The position numbers and the translations under genes were made by a program. Of a DNA stretch of 64,000 bases, positions 12,541 to 23,316 are shown piece by piece (positions within the stretch are counted from its first letter, which is position 1; the number at the start of each line of letters is the position of its first letter). The DNA is from Oopsacas minuta. Lineage: Eukaryota; Porifera; Hexactinellida; Lyssacinosida; Leucopsacidae. Location: assembly GCA_024704765.1 (NCBI GenBank), contig JAKMXF010000328.1:119864-183863 (forward strand). The letters run 5' to 3'. Under the pieces are notes generated by a model. That model was given only the letters and a program-made list of their open reading frames with translations. It did no database searches and was not told where the DNA came from.

Positions 12541-13085
12541 AAACGAGGACAATGGGGGTTATTCATTGCTTGGAGACTTAATAAAGCCATATTATATATA
12601 ATCCGCTTTATATTGTCTACATTTTTTACTCTTCATTTTCTGTGAATGAGTATTTAATAGTTTGTATTTGGTTTCGAATATACTTATTCATATTAGTCAT
12701 GATTCTGGAAGAAAATCACATGGCCATTGTACATTTTCTTCAGAATATTACACAAGAATTACAAAATAATTATTAACCAGCACAGTCTATAGATAATGTC
12801 AAATAACAAGACACTCTACAATTGTAGGGGAGTGTCCTCAACATACACTGCCACCTCGATTATTCGAATTTTGATTACCCTAACGCTACAATTATCAGAA
12901 TTTGGTCCCAGGTCCCAGTTCCTATTCCACTATGTATATACTAGCTTGATTATCGGACATTTGATTAATCGGAAGGTTTTGACAGGTACCAACTAGTTTG
13001 TGTAATCTTTTAATACTAAAGCAAGAACAAGGCTCGAAGACTTGTGAATAAATATTTATCACAACTTTCTAGATGGACATTTTGA
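12541..13085. other. AT-rich intron sequence with MITE-like scraps
   Basis: Near 12860-12985 there are phrases such as CCTCGATTATTCGAATT and GATTATCGGACATTTGATTA that resemble the interior of pogo-type MITEs. No intact ends were found. Confidence 0.35.
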
Positions 13086-15372
13086 ACGAGTGTTATCTTA
13101 GCAGCCGATTCAGCAGCCGATTCAAATCCCCACTAAAGTACCTTTTTCTCAAAAAGTATGGGTTCTATTTTGAAAAGAACCATACCAGTGTCAAGAAGAA
13201 AGTTGGTACATTTCATATCATCACTCATAATCGCCAAATTTGCATGATGAGTAAGCAATTTTGCATTACATTTTGGTCGAGGTTTTTTGTTAATATCTCC
13301 TGAAATAATTGTGCTGATAACTTCTCATTTTAATCATATTTACATCTCACTTGGTACATTGTGTATATCCAATTTGAAATCAAAATAATTATTTTTGTAA
13401 AAGTTATGAACGCCCGAACTTTACATAGGAATTACATAGACGACCAATTTGTACTATCAATAATGAAGTATGTATGACATTGCAGTGTACGTAAATTTTG
13501 ATAAGTATTTAGTATCATTTTCAATTCTATAGTTCTAATTCTATTGTGGTTTCTAGATAATAATCAAAATATAGTTGAAATATAGTAAATAACACAACAC
13601 CATTGTAATGACAGTTATCATACATTATACAAAACATTACTTTTTGAATAGAAAAGAGTAAACAAATCGGAAGGTATTACAAGATACTAATTACCCAGAT
13701 ATTATAGTTTGTCTCTCTACCTTTTCTGTATTGAACTGATTGATGAACTAATGAGAAATACTGATTGAATTTCCCTTGTCTATTAGAACAGGCTAAACCT
13801 AAAACAGGTGGTACTATTTATGCAAAATCTTTACAGCTATACGTATAAGGAAGAGTAACAAATGTCTTGACCAGATAAGATTTGAAGTGATGATCAACAC
13901 TTCGATGTAATTATTAATGCTAGAATGGTAAGAGAATCGAGATTTAACTCCAGGACATGGCTCAAATGAATGCTCCAAAATAGATAGTAGCTTCTTTCTG
14001 ATTCAAATTTGTACAAATTGTAAAGTAAATGTTTGTAAGAGAGATTTGTAGATTTAATTCCTAGATTGATTAAGATAATTGTAATGATAAGAATATAGAT
14101 TTCATGTTCATTGTTTACTTTACTATGAATATATCTTCCAGAACTTTACATATTGGTGTTGTGTTAGTTTCCAACTCCTGTGTAATATAATCCAGCTTTT
14201 AAACGTATCTTGGTTAGAGACAGGTCATAGAATTGTTCCATATAATCCAACTGTCGATACATATACGTATATGCTTACATTTGTGATTTTTGTCGCAATC
14301 AATTTACATATTTAGATGAGATCTCACAAAATATTCAAGATTCATTTATACAAAATATTTATTGTTTCACTAATAATCTTGTTGGTAAATATATAATTTT
14401 CGCTGCCATAAATTGAAACCAATGATTAGGTTGCTTTTAATAATAAATTCGGACACATTTGCATATAACTACAGTCAACTCCCCTTATATCGGAAACAAG
14501 GAACCGCAATAATCATTTCTATATACGCGGATTTCAATATAACCGATAACATTTATGTTTCTTTAACGATTTGTGACTATATTTGTATAATCTCAGACTT
14601 CGATATAGCGAGGATTTCTAATTATCCACGTTCGATATACCGGGAGTTGACTGTGTAACATTACAAAATTAATTAAGAAAGATGCTCACATAATTGAATT
14701 GAAATGAAATTTAGTAGGACTGTCGTATGAAGAAAATTTGTGGAAGAAATGAAGTTGAAATAAAATGAAGTTGAAGAATATCAAAAGTATTAAGGTTGTG
14801 AGAAACGAAATAAATCAATTACAGTATTACAAATGCTTGTTGATTGATATTACATTCTTAATTTAATACTAAGTTCAAAAATCTAAACTGACATAACTGG
14901 CCCTAATAATTGAGAAGGAATACATTTGACCTCAAGAATTTAGTCATCATAAGTAAATTTACACAAAGAATATTCAAGTAATCAATACATAGCTACAAAT
15001 CATACAAATCATCAAGCAAAAACTGGTCGTCTATGTAATTCCTATGTAAAGTTCAGGCGTTTATAACTTTTTCAAAAATAATTGTTTTGATTTCAAATTG
15101 GATATACACAATGTACCAAGTGAGATGTAAATATGATTAAAATGAGAAGTTATTATCACAATTATTTCAGGAGACATTAATAAAAAACCTCAACCAAAAT
15201 GTAATGCAAAATTGCTTACTCATCATGCAAATTTGGCGATTAAGAGTGATGATATGAAATGTACCAACTTTCTTCTTGATACTGGTATGGTTCTTTTCAA
15301 AATAGAACCCATACTTTTTGAGAAAAAGGTACTTTAGTGGGTATTTGAATCGGCTGCTAAGATAACACTCGT
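13086..15372. mobile_element. Long-TIR MULE-like element, internally deleted copy
   Basis: Arms of about 350-360 bp, starting ACGAGTGTTATCTTAGCAGC at 13086 and inverted at the right end (15024-15372), are nearly identical. Flanks ACATTTTGA (13077-13085) and ACCTTTTGA (15373-15381) form a 9-bp target duplication with one mismatch, the size expected of Mutator-like elements. The interior matches, inverted, the outer parts of the 9-kb element at 38045-47091 and lacks that element's central ~6.7 kb, including the transposase. It is therefore a non-autonomous derivative. The left arm has a small internal duplication of AGCAGCCGATTC. No reading frame of note. Confidence 0.9.
14472..14653. repeat. 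Small TIR element CAGTCAACTCCC, nested
   Basis: Both ends carry CAGTCAACTCCC in inverted orientation. TA precedes the left end. The same unit is found at the equivalent place in the 9-kb relative (38750-38940), so it was present in the common ancestor of the two copies. Confidence 0.65.
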
Positions 15373-15480
15373 ACCTTTTGATGAAATTTACGACTCATTT
15401 GACGATGCATCAAATTTGAATCCCTAAATCATTTATATTTCAAAAGTGTAAAATTGACAAAAAATGTACTCAAAGGATAC

Positions 15481-15492
15481 GCGCCCGGGCGC
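15481..15492. repeat. GC palindrome GCGCCCGGGCGC
   Basis: A perfect 12-bp palindrome followed by TTATTCAG, in very AT-rich DNA just upstream of the coronin exon. A similar arrangement (18-bp palindrome followed by CCCAGG) is at 26768-26785. Confidence 0.6.
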
Positions 15493-15559
15493 TTATTCAG
15501 TGATTTATGATATATTGAGCATTCTATTTAGTCTCTTTTAAATTATATCTATTTTCTAG

Positions 15560-15892
15560 GTTACATTATGGATTAATAAGGAAAAATCTGTGACCATGAC
15601 ACTTGATGCCTCCAATTCAGTCCTGTATCCTTTTTATGACCAAGATACTAACGTTCTTACTGTTCTTGGAAAAGGAGATACCACCATTCGATTTTATGAA
15701 GTTTTTCCTGAGGATCCTCATCTGAATTTTCTCACTTTATTCCAATCTAAAACTCCTTTTAAAGGGTTCGGGTTTATTCCCAAATCTGAAGTTAATGTCT
15801 TGATTTGTGAAATTGGCCGGGTGTATCTGCTTTTCGAGAAAACAATACAGCCGAGTTCCATTATCGTTCCAAGAAAGGCCTCCGGTTTCCAG
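15560..15892 (+). CDS. Coronin, penultimate exon
   Basis: This exon encodes 111 residues beginning VTLWINKEKSVTMTLDASNS and ending IVPRKASGFQ. It contains the family segments PFYDQDTNVLTVLGKGDTTI, FIPKSEVNVLICEIGR and IIVPRK, which form the last WD blades and the coronin-specific DUF1900 region. The acceptor is ATTTTCTAG|GTT and the donor CAG|GTAATC, both phase 0. It follows the 5102-5431 exon directly and precedes 58250 directly by comparison with animal coronins, so nothing is missing. A Ginger-like transposon starts only 66 bp after the donor site. Confidence 0.95.
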
Positions 15893-15958
15893 GTAATCCC
15901 TTGACAATTACCTTATTTATTTTTGTGATCTATTTCTATTCCAATACTATTGTAGACC

Positions 15959-16137
15959 TGTTGCGTAGGATTTTGACCCGTAATACAAAATCCTAATAGC
16001 ATATCCATGGTGCAGGTCAAAATCCTACGATGTAATATATGCGTAGGATTTTGACCCGCATCAAAATGTATTACACTAATTACAGCCGTAGGATTTTGAC
16101 CTGCATATAATGTATTATTGTCGTAGGATTTTGACCC
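15959..16137. repeat. Subterminal repeats GTAGGATTTTGACC in the Ginger-like element
   Basis: The core CGTAGGATTTTGACC occurs at about 15963, 16040, 16087 and 16121 in direct orientation and at about 16014 inverted. A single inverted copy lies at the opposite end (21783-21800). Such arrays often serve as integrase/transposase binding sites; that role is inferred. Confidence 0.85.
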
Positions 16138-17079
16138 TAAAGTAATCTTACTTCTCTGTCATTTGACTTTTTCGATTTCCATACACTTTCATTACGTAAT
16201 TACCACTAAATGTACATAATGTAATTCAACTTTAGACTTGCCATACGTATACGTGACTGAATAAACAAGTCAATTTAGAGTTGGATTCTAGAAAGTAGTG
16301 AATTTGTTTGATAACATGTAAACTATGTTCCCACTACATATAACAAATTTACAATATGTATAATTATCCAAAATGCCAAATATAGACAGGTGTATATAAA
16401 TATTTTATGATAATATTACTTGGACAGAAGGTGGTAGGTATTTGATAATTGTATTTAATAACTCATAATAAATAATATAATTTAACATGTCAATCTATAT
16501 ATTGCAATATATTCTATCAAATAATAAAAATATTACAAGCATTAGCATGATAATGAATATTCTGAATATCTTAAGTACGAATTGTAGGCGATTTCATCAT
16601 TGCCCATTTCTCTATACTTCCTGACATGCTTTAAGGAATAACCACTGAAATATGTTCATCTAGTGGACAAGCGTAGACTATGCATTTGTTAAGGGAGTCT
16701 TGGTATAATGTTGATACACATATAGAGTTGAGGTGAAAACCGCGAGCCTCTGGCACGCTGCATACTCCTGGAAAACACTAGATTTCTATAAACAAAACAA
16801 GTCAGCTCCGGTGGCCTCCTCCTTCCCCTTACAGCCACCCCCTAACACTAAACGTTTAACGTTAACCTCACCTTGTTTATGTGTGCAGTGTTGGAGCGAG
16901 TTTAATGTGATTGCGATCACACCAAATTTGACTCTAAGCTGCAACATAAACGAATATGTACAATAAATCGTAATTTAACAGACACACGAGGAGCTAACGG
17001 ACCCCGAACGGCCACAGACAAGGAGAAATTAAAAATAAAAAATAGATAAGAAACTCGCTTGTATCTGATTCCATGCTGT

Positions 17080-17290
17080 ATTTCGTCTCGGCGTAGACTC
17101 GTCAGTTGCGCTGCCTTTCTCGCAATATACTTAGATGGTAGAGTGATGATATTCGCCACTGGGGATGTGCTGTTGCAGGTCGCGTTTCCATTATCTGGGC
17201 TCACCATGATAGGGATTGCGTTGCCTGAATAACTTCGGGCAGAGGTCCCCACAAGGTTCGATGTACCTTGCCTTTGAGCGCTTTCGAATA
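17080..17290. repeat. Dispersed repeat S, copy 2
   Basis: This is the second copy of the block at 3880-4105, in the same orientation, with shared segments CCATTATCTGGGCTC, CTGAATAACTTCGGGCAGAG and GTTCGATGTACC. It lies downstream of the isopeptidase frame inside the Ginger-like element and is either an insertion or part of its 3' region. Confidence 0.6.
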
Positions 17291-17310
17291 ATGGAAAGAG
17301 TCGTGAATCG

Positions 17311-18574
17311 CTAAGAATTAGTCAGAAGAGTGCAAGAGGTAGAAACAGTATTGAGTGATCCGATGAAAGTGTCACAGTCCCAAAGTTGGATAATTGGTTC
17401 TCTCATTCCGTCATATTTATAGAATTGCCCGTTTTGGTAAAGGATTGAATAGAAGTGTCTATTACTCAATATGCTTAAGCCAGCAAGTTGGTAGTGAAGT
17501 GTCCGTTGGTTGTGACTGATGGTAAAGTGTTTGTCAATATCACTTGCAAAAATGTCTGGCAATTCGGGTAGATGTCCGATTTCAATTGTTAGCATGACAG
17601 GTATTGACTTGAATTGACCAGATATCCTCTCTAAGACAGCAGTAGTTGATCCACAAGACTTGCATTTAATAGGAACGAGACTTCGATTAACAGATGATTC
17701 CAGGTTTGTAATAACGCCTCCTATATTACTAATCATGGATTGTGTCTCAAGATACTGGTGCATTGGTGGCATTGGAAGATAGTGAAATATTTGTAGTTGC
17801 ACAAATCTTCTGTTCGTAAATATTTGATGATGTCACCCTCTGATCCAAAGAAATCGTAAGATCGTATCAATCCTGAGGAATCATAAATAACTTCAAGCCC
17901 AATTTTAGTAGCAACATATTCTCGAAGTTTCTCAAATTCACAATTAGCAGCCAATTGGAATATGTAGTGGAATTTAGCTTCAACATGTGTACTTCCGATT
18001 AACTTCAGTGAGTCTATGATGGTTGCTTTATTCGAACTAAGAATAGCCAATATATTGTCGATAGAACAGGTGTTAGATTGCACGATGTTGTTATACTCTC
18101 CTCCCCATTTAGGATATGGGATAAGATCTGATGCATTTTGTATAGATTGTTCTGGTATTTCAATGATCTCATGAACTTGCTCAGTCGGGAATATTAACTC
18201 AATTATTACTGGTAATAGAACAGCAATTGGATAGCCAAGATCTTTTCGTGTCTCTTCAAGTATTTCAGTAGGATAGGAGGAACGATATTCTGCGTACCAA
18301 TTATCGGCTGATACAGCAAGTTTCTCCTTAATCTCAAAATTTAGTTCGTTGGGTGGATGGTAAGAATATAGTAAATTCAATGAAGTTAGAGATGCAGCTT
18401 TTGTAGCGAGTTTCTCATGTAGTTGGGTTAAGTATGTGTTATTGACAAGAGCTGATAGTATTCGAGGTTTCAATTGAAGTAGCTCAGAGTCGATATTTTC
18501 ATAGATTGAGTGTTGTTGCGGTGTTTCAAATGTTTCTTCCATGGTATCCAGGTTCAATATATCATCCAAAGAAT
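17311..18574 (-). CDS. USP/USPL1-like cysteine isopeptidase domain (one frameshift)
   Basis: The first frame runs from an acceptor at 18574 (TTTGTATTTAG|ATTC) to about 17733; a second frame runs from about 17802 to 17311. Features in order are an acidic N-terminal segment (LDDILNLDTMEETFETP), the Cys box QSNTCSIDNILAILSS near 18070, a zinc-ribbon-like pair FQCHQC and IKCKSCGS, and the His box HFYSILYQNGQFYKYDG near 17410-17460. This order fits ubiquitin- or SUMO-specific peptidases of the USP/USPL1 fold. A single frameshift near 17735 separates the zinc half-sites. Ginger relatives are known with other cysteine protease domains (ULP1, OTU), so a protease here fits. If it is a separate gene, the first ATG is at 18542; splicing from the integrase is also possible. 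Confidence 0.75.
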
Positions 18575-18689
18575 CTAAATACAAATAAATATGTGAAATG
18601 TAGGATTGCTATTACGTATTAATCGAATCAATACAGAACACAACTAGTTTATGTGTACTTAATCATGGGCTGAGTCAATTAGTTATAGT

Positions 18690-21625
18690 TCAGTACAATA
18701 TTGTCTCGCTAATGTATTTACCACTAGAAGGGAATTTGCAGGATCTTTTGGGCTTCTTTGATTTGCCTGTCTTCGTTCGAACCTGCCGTTTTTCGTTCAT
18801 CCGAGAATGATATTTTCTTGATAGATGGATAGGTAATTTTGTTGTTTTGCTATCTGGGTCTTTGCGAGCAACTAGGTGGCTTGGTTTAACTTCCTCTATC
18901 GTATATGGTCCCAAATATTTCTTTGCATCTTTTGTTCCTGGGAGTCGCTTGGCTTTCTTTATATTATGTACAAGTACCTCATCTCCTTCCACAAATTCTG
19001 ATCTAAAGTTTACACAATGATTATACAAAGAAAATAATGTGCCAATTACGTACAGTTTGTAACGATGCTAATTATATAACTAAAAGTAAGTGTTTTTGAA
19101 TTTAAGAATTCATATAATTGAGGAAACAATAAATTAGTTCCGATTCAAGATTATTTCATATTTATCGGATTATACAACAGTCAGTGAATTTAATTTAATT
19201 TTAGTAAGAGATGATGTATGAAATTCCAACATGTTACATCACACAAGAATGTGTTTCGTTATTTCTTACCTGTTGTGTTTAACTTTGCTGTCATATGTTT
19301 TCTTTTGAACTTTCTGACCTGCCTTGATGTTTTCAATAGCATTCATTTTGTCAGCTTTACGTGTGGAAGAAAGATTTTCTATCCATTCGTTATCAATTAT
19401 AGGAAAGTCAAATGGGCGTGGTTCGTTTGCATCCATTTGAATATTCTCATCTTCTGATACTTCTGCCTCTGAGATATCAGCTTCGGTTACTAATCCGGGG
19501 TTAGTTGGAGAAGTGATAAGATTGAGAAGGTTAGATGAATCAAAGTCTCTCCCAAACATGAGATAAAAGGGTGTGTAGCCTGTAGAGATTTTGGTTTGAG
19601 TATTTGCTGCTAGTACTGCTGTCTGTAATTTCTCTGTCCATTTAGTGTCCCCTTCAGATTGCATCTTGTTGATTTTTCTATTTGTAAAAGTGTTAAATTA
19701 ATTCAAAGCTATCTAATTATAAACGACGTCTATTAAACGTATGTAAGGCTTTGAATAGAGATATATTTATACTTAGCATCAATACTCACGTTTTCAATAT
19801 TCTGTTGTGTGACTCAACAAGTCCGTTACTTTGTGGGTGGTATGCTGTGGTTCTTCTGGTGTTGACATTTATCTTCTTGTGAAATTCTTGAAATTCCTAT
19901 TTTGGAAGTAAATAAGAGAACGATAACAATCTACTACGCGCATGTATTTAGTCTTGTACAGCAATAGTTAGAAAGATATGACGATTAATAAGTTAAATTT
20001 TCCATCCGAAGGTAGTAGCATTAATTCGGAAATTCTTATTTATTAGTATTTAACATAATTAAAATCCAATTTTCCACACGGTTTCTTAAATATAGCCATC
20101 AGGACGCACAATTTCCTACCAGGGTATATATTGAAGCAATGCGCTGACAATTGACAATGCAACATGTTACGTACGTATATCCAATATAGTAAGTTGTATT
20201 GTGTATCGGGAATAATTTACTTGGTGTATTTACAATTACTAATCTCGAGTATGTAAAAATATGAGTTACCTTGCTTGAGAATTCTGTTCCCTGATCATGT
20301 TGGAGGATGTTAGGTACAACGAACGAGAGATAAATTTCCTGTAAACAATCCAATATTTCTTTAGAAGTTTTAGTCTTGAGTGGTCGGGCAATTACAAATT
20401 TACTCAGGTAGCACACGATGACAAGAATGTGCTGAAATCCAAGTACAGTGCGAGACATATTGCATATGAGATCAATTCCATAATGACACCATGGTTCTTC
20501 AGGAGGAGGAATAGGTTGAAGCTCTCGTTGTGGCTGAGGAGGTAGAGCAGCAGAGGTTTGACAGTCATGGCAAGTTCGGATCTAGAACGGGAAATGATTT
20601 AATTGTCAGTTTGTAGTCCAGTCTAATGTAATTTGCTACGTTCCAGATGTCCCGCTAAATTAGCATTCCGTCCCGCTTTTTCTTCACTCAGGTTGGCAAA
20701 TATGTTTATGTGAAATACTCCCACTACCTATCCTAATTACTAACTACCGCAAGGGTCATTAGTTGTTAGATACATGGTTGGTTGGTTGTACCGCACAAAT
20801 AGATTTCCATATGATAAAATTGTATACCGGTATACTAAATATCATCAGATCGCACAATATTAATTTTACAATAGCACAAATAAAGCTGTATACAGTAGAA
20901 TAATTACAAGGTGAATAACCTCAAACTATAAAATACATGCTGTTCTCAGACTTAACAACCCCTTTTGCAAATTTCCCTGGATTTTCAAAATTTGTAATCC
21001 AGGGATCCCTGGAGGGTTGGTAAGTCTGTGTTCTCAGCCACATTTTCTTGGAAAATCATGTATGAAAGAAATACGTAATTTAGTAACTCACATAGGATCC
21101 AACATCATTGTATATGCCATTCCAATCATATTTATTTCGGATTCCATCAATGGTAGTATTGATTCCGGGATGAGTGACATTGTGATAGAATCCGATAATG
21201 TTGTCAATTTCTGAGACTAGTGGGATCTCCAAATATTTCACACAGCCATTTTTCTTTCTGAAAATCTACAAGAAATTATTTTAGTTAAACTCAGAGGTTG
21301 TAGGTAGCATTGAGGGGCAGAGGAGTCCCCCTAGCGTTTTCACCCTTCTCATCTCCCTATGGTACGCAAATTTAGTGAGGCAACTACATATCTGCCTCCT
21401 CGCAGATATGTAGTTGCCTCAAGATTTCTAATTATGTCCCGGAAATAAGTATAAATCAAAAATATCATTCAGGATTATACCTTCATTAGCTTATTCTCTT
21501 GAAAGTAAATCCCCTTGCACTTTCTGAGAAACTCTTCTTGCTGTAGCGATCACTCTTGATTTCCGGTGGGATAATATTCGTCTGGAGTTATCCACGAATT
21601 GCTTCATACTTTGTCGCATCCATAA
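18690..21625 (-). CDS. Ginger-type integrase, multi-exon
   Basis: Exons on the minus strand with GT/AG borders and matching phases are: unresolved first exon ending 21481, then 21265-21092, 20581-20270, 19896-19790, 19677-19270 and 19002-18690 (stop). Domains in order are the zinc finger HHCC (FYHNVTHPG then RTCHDCQ), the rve core with Asp in CHYGIDLIC, Asp in QHDQGTEFSSK and Glu in AYHPQSNGLVESHNR, and a GPY/F-like module (KKYLGPYTIEEVKPSHLVA). All three catalytic acids are present and the five downstream exons have no stop or frameshift. The first exon, with EYYPTGNQE followed by an in-frame TGA and then EEFLRKCKGIYFQENKL, is damaged or wrongly modelled. The Ginger reading is strengthened by the element's ends. 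Confidence 0.87.
20947..21028. repeat. Compound hairpin in a Ginger intron
   Basis: An outer arm CAGACTTAACAACC and its inverted match GGTTGGTAAGTCTG enclose an inner pair TCCCTGGATT/AATCCAGGGA. It lies between integrase exons and could be a tiny MITE or an intron structure. Confidence 0.6.
21377..21420. repeat. Perfect 19-bp hairpin
   Basis: GAGGCAACTACATATCTGC, six bases of loop (CTCCTC), then the exact inverted arm. It is in the first intron of the integrase gene. Function unknown. Confidence 0.9.
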
Positions 21626-21808
21626 TGAAAAATGTCAAAAGTAAATATAAGTGTTGATGTTGAAATCTAGAAACAAAGTAAGATGTTAGTATGTGCATTT
21701 GGGGAGTCCCACATGTATAAATACGAATACTATGTGACTAGGGATGAAATGTTGATATTACTTGATTTGCAATTGCTACTTGCGGGTCAAAATCCTACGC
21801 AACAGACC

Positions 21809-22284
21809 TCTCTATAATATTACTAGGGGGACACTGTCCGTTATGAATGAGATGACAACAATTATTCTATTTTTATATGAAATATCTATTTTGTGTATTT
21901 TCTTTAGCTGTTTTGGGCTAATAGTAATTGCTACATCTAAATTTCGGTAAATTCAAACGTTATGTTAGCATTTTTTTTCATTAGCCGGTTATGCCCATGA
22001 ACAGTCTATCTTTTAGTTAACTAGTACCTATCTTTTATTCAAATAGTATAATATATGTTTGGTCTAAAATTTTAATTGTCCATCATTTTGTTAGATGTTT
22101 CTTTTCGAACATGTGTGGCAAAATTATACTCCAATGTGTTTGTAGCGGTTCAGGAAAGTCGCAGTTTGGTGGAGCAAGTAAAACATAATATTTGGAAATT
22201 CTCTTGGTAATGTGGGTATGCATCAGCTTTTCGTATTTGAAGAGCATCAGCTCCAATCAACAAACTAAATTTGATCTTTAACAA
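21809..22284. other. AT-rich intron sequence, nothing recognised
   Basis: No coding exon, inverted repeat or known element was seen between the Ginger-like element and repeat R. Confidence 0.4.
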
Positions 22285-23130
22285 CAGACCGTAGCCTTCT
22301 CTATATAATTCGTACCATCAACCTCGAATTTTTAGACTAGGGATATAGTGGTGTACTATGAATTATATTAGTATACAGAATAGTTTCATATCGCAGAAAC
22401 AGTACTTTTATACCTAAGTAAATGTATTACAGACATGTAGAATATCATTTCACCTAACTAACAAAGCAAAAAATTGTCAAAATGTATCAATTTCTTTGCT
22501 TAGTAAGCATTATTGGGAGAATATGGCCCGATCTTTGATGAGCTGTAGAACGTAAAGTATCGCATCAAGGATTTCTAAGTTAATGTAACTTGAATATTAC
22601 CATATAGGGATCTATAGATGAAAATGCAATAATCCATTTCGATGTAATATCAAAATATATTACAAGGCATGGGAAATCGAGTATATGCTATAAATCGGTT
22701 ATAGTGAGTTTTGTTATATCATTGAGAGTTTCCGACTTGTAAATACATATTGACAAATTATCACCATCCATGGTGACAACTGTAACTAAAAGGCTGCCAA
22801 CTTAATCATGACAGATTTTTAATATGTTTTTACAAAAGCATCTTAACATCATTTCGAACATATCTTGGAAATCAAAGATGCGATATTTGACGTTCCACAG
22901 CTCATCAAAGATTGGGTCATATTCTCCAAATAATCCTTACTAAGTAAAGAATTTGGTACATTTTGATAATTTTTTGCTTTGTTGGTTTGGTGACATGATA
23001 TTCTACATATATCTGTAATACATTTACTTAGGTATAAAAGTACTGTTTGCGCGATATGGAACCATTCTGTATACTATTATATCCCTGGTACATCTAATGG
23101 TGGGCCTTACATAGCAAAGGCTATGCAATA
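22285..23130. repeat. Repeat R, two inverted copies (foldback)
   Basis: The left arm, about 22285-22625, is the inverse of the 2050-2375 block; the right arm, about 22870-23130, is in direct orientation. They are separated by about 245 bp. The arms share GATGCGATA...TTGACGTTCC and ACATTTTGATAATTTTTTGC. This may be one foldback element or two head-to-head insertions. Confidence 0.75.
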
Positions 23131-23316
23131 GAAATACTTTTGACCACAAAATTTTATTGCAGGAGTTTAGTTATATCCAGTGAAATTTATGAGTATCTCA
23201 ATTTCTGTATTCAATTATCTCAACTTAATTTGGATACATGATTATCGGGAAAATCGCTTAGTGGAGATTTGTCCAAATTAAGTTTAAGTATAAGCAAAGC
23301 TATATGGCCAAAACTA

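Larger units (their letters stand above)
15959..21804 (-). mobile_element. Ginger-like DNA transposon with integrase and isopeptidase
   Basis: The ends are perfect inverted repeats TGTTGCGTAGGATTTTGACC/CG at 15959 and the inverted copy ending at 21804, so the element reads TGT...ACA. The 4-bp target duplication GACC is exact (15955-15958 and 21805-21808). These are hallmarks of Ginger transposons, which use a retrotransposon-type integrase as transposase. Internally, on the minus strand, lie a multi-exon integrase gene and a USP/USPL1-like cysteine protease frame. The length is 5846 bp. Damage seen is a TGA and a probable frame disruption in the first exon and one frameshift in the protease. 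The superfamily call is inferred from protein, ends and duplication together. Confidence 0.88.

Noticed and set aside
16917-17252. 111-codon minus-strand frame
   Set aside because: It overlaps repeat S and the Ginger 3' region; the other copy of repeat S does not keep the frame open.
19218-19457. 79-codon + strand frame
   Set aside because: Antisense shadow of the integrase exon 19677-19270.
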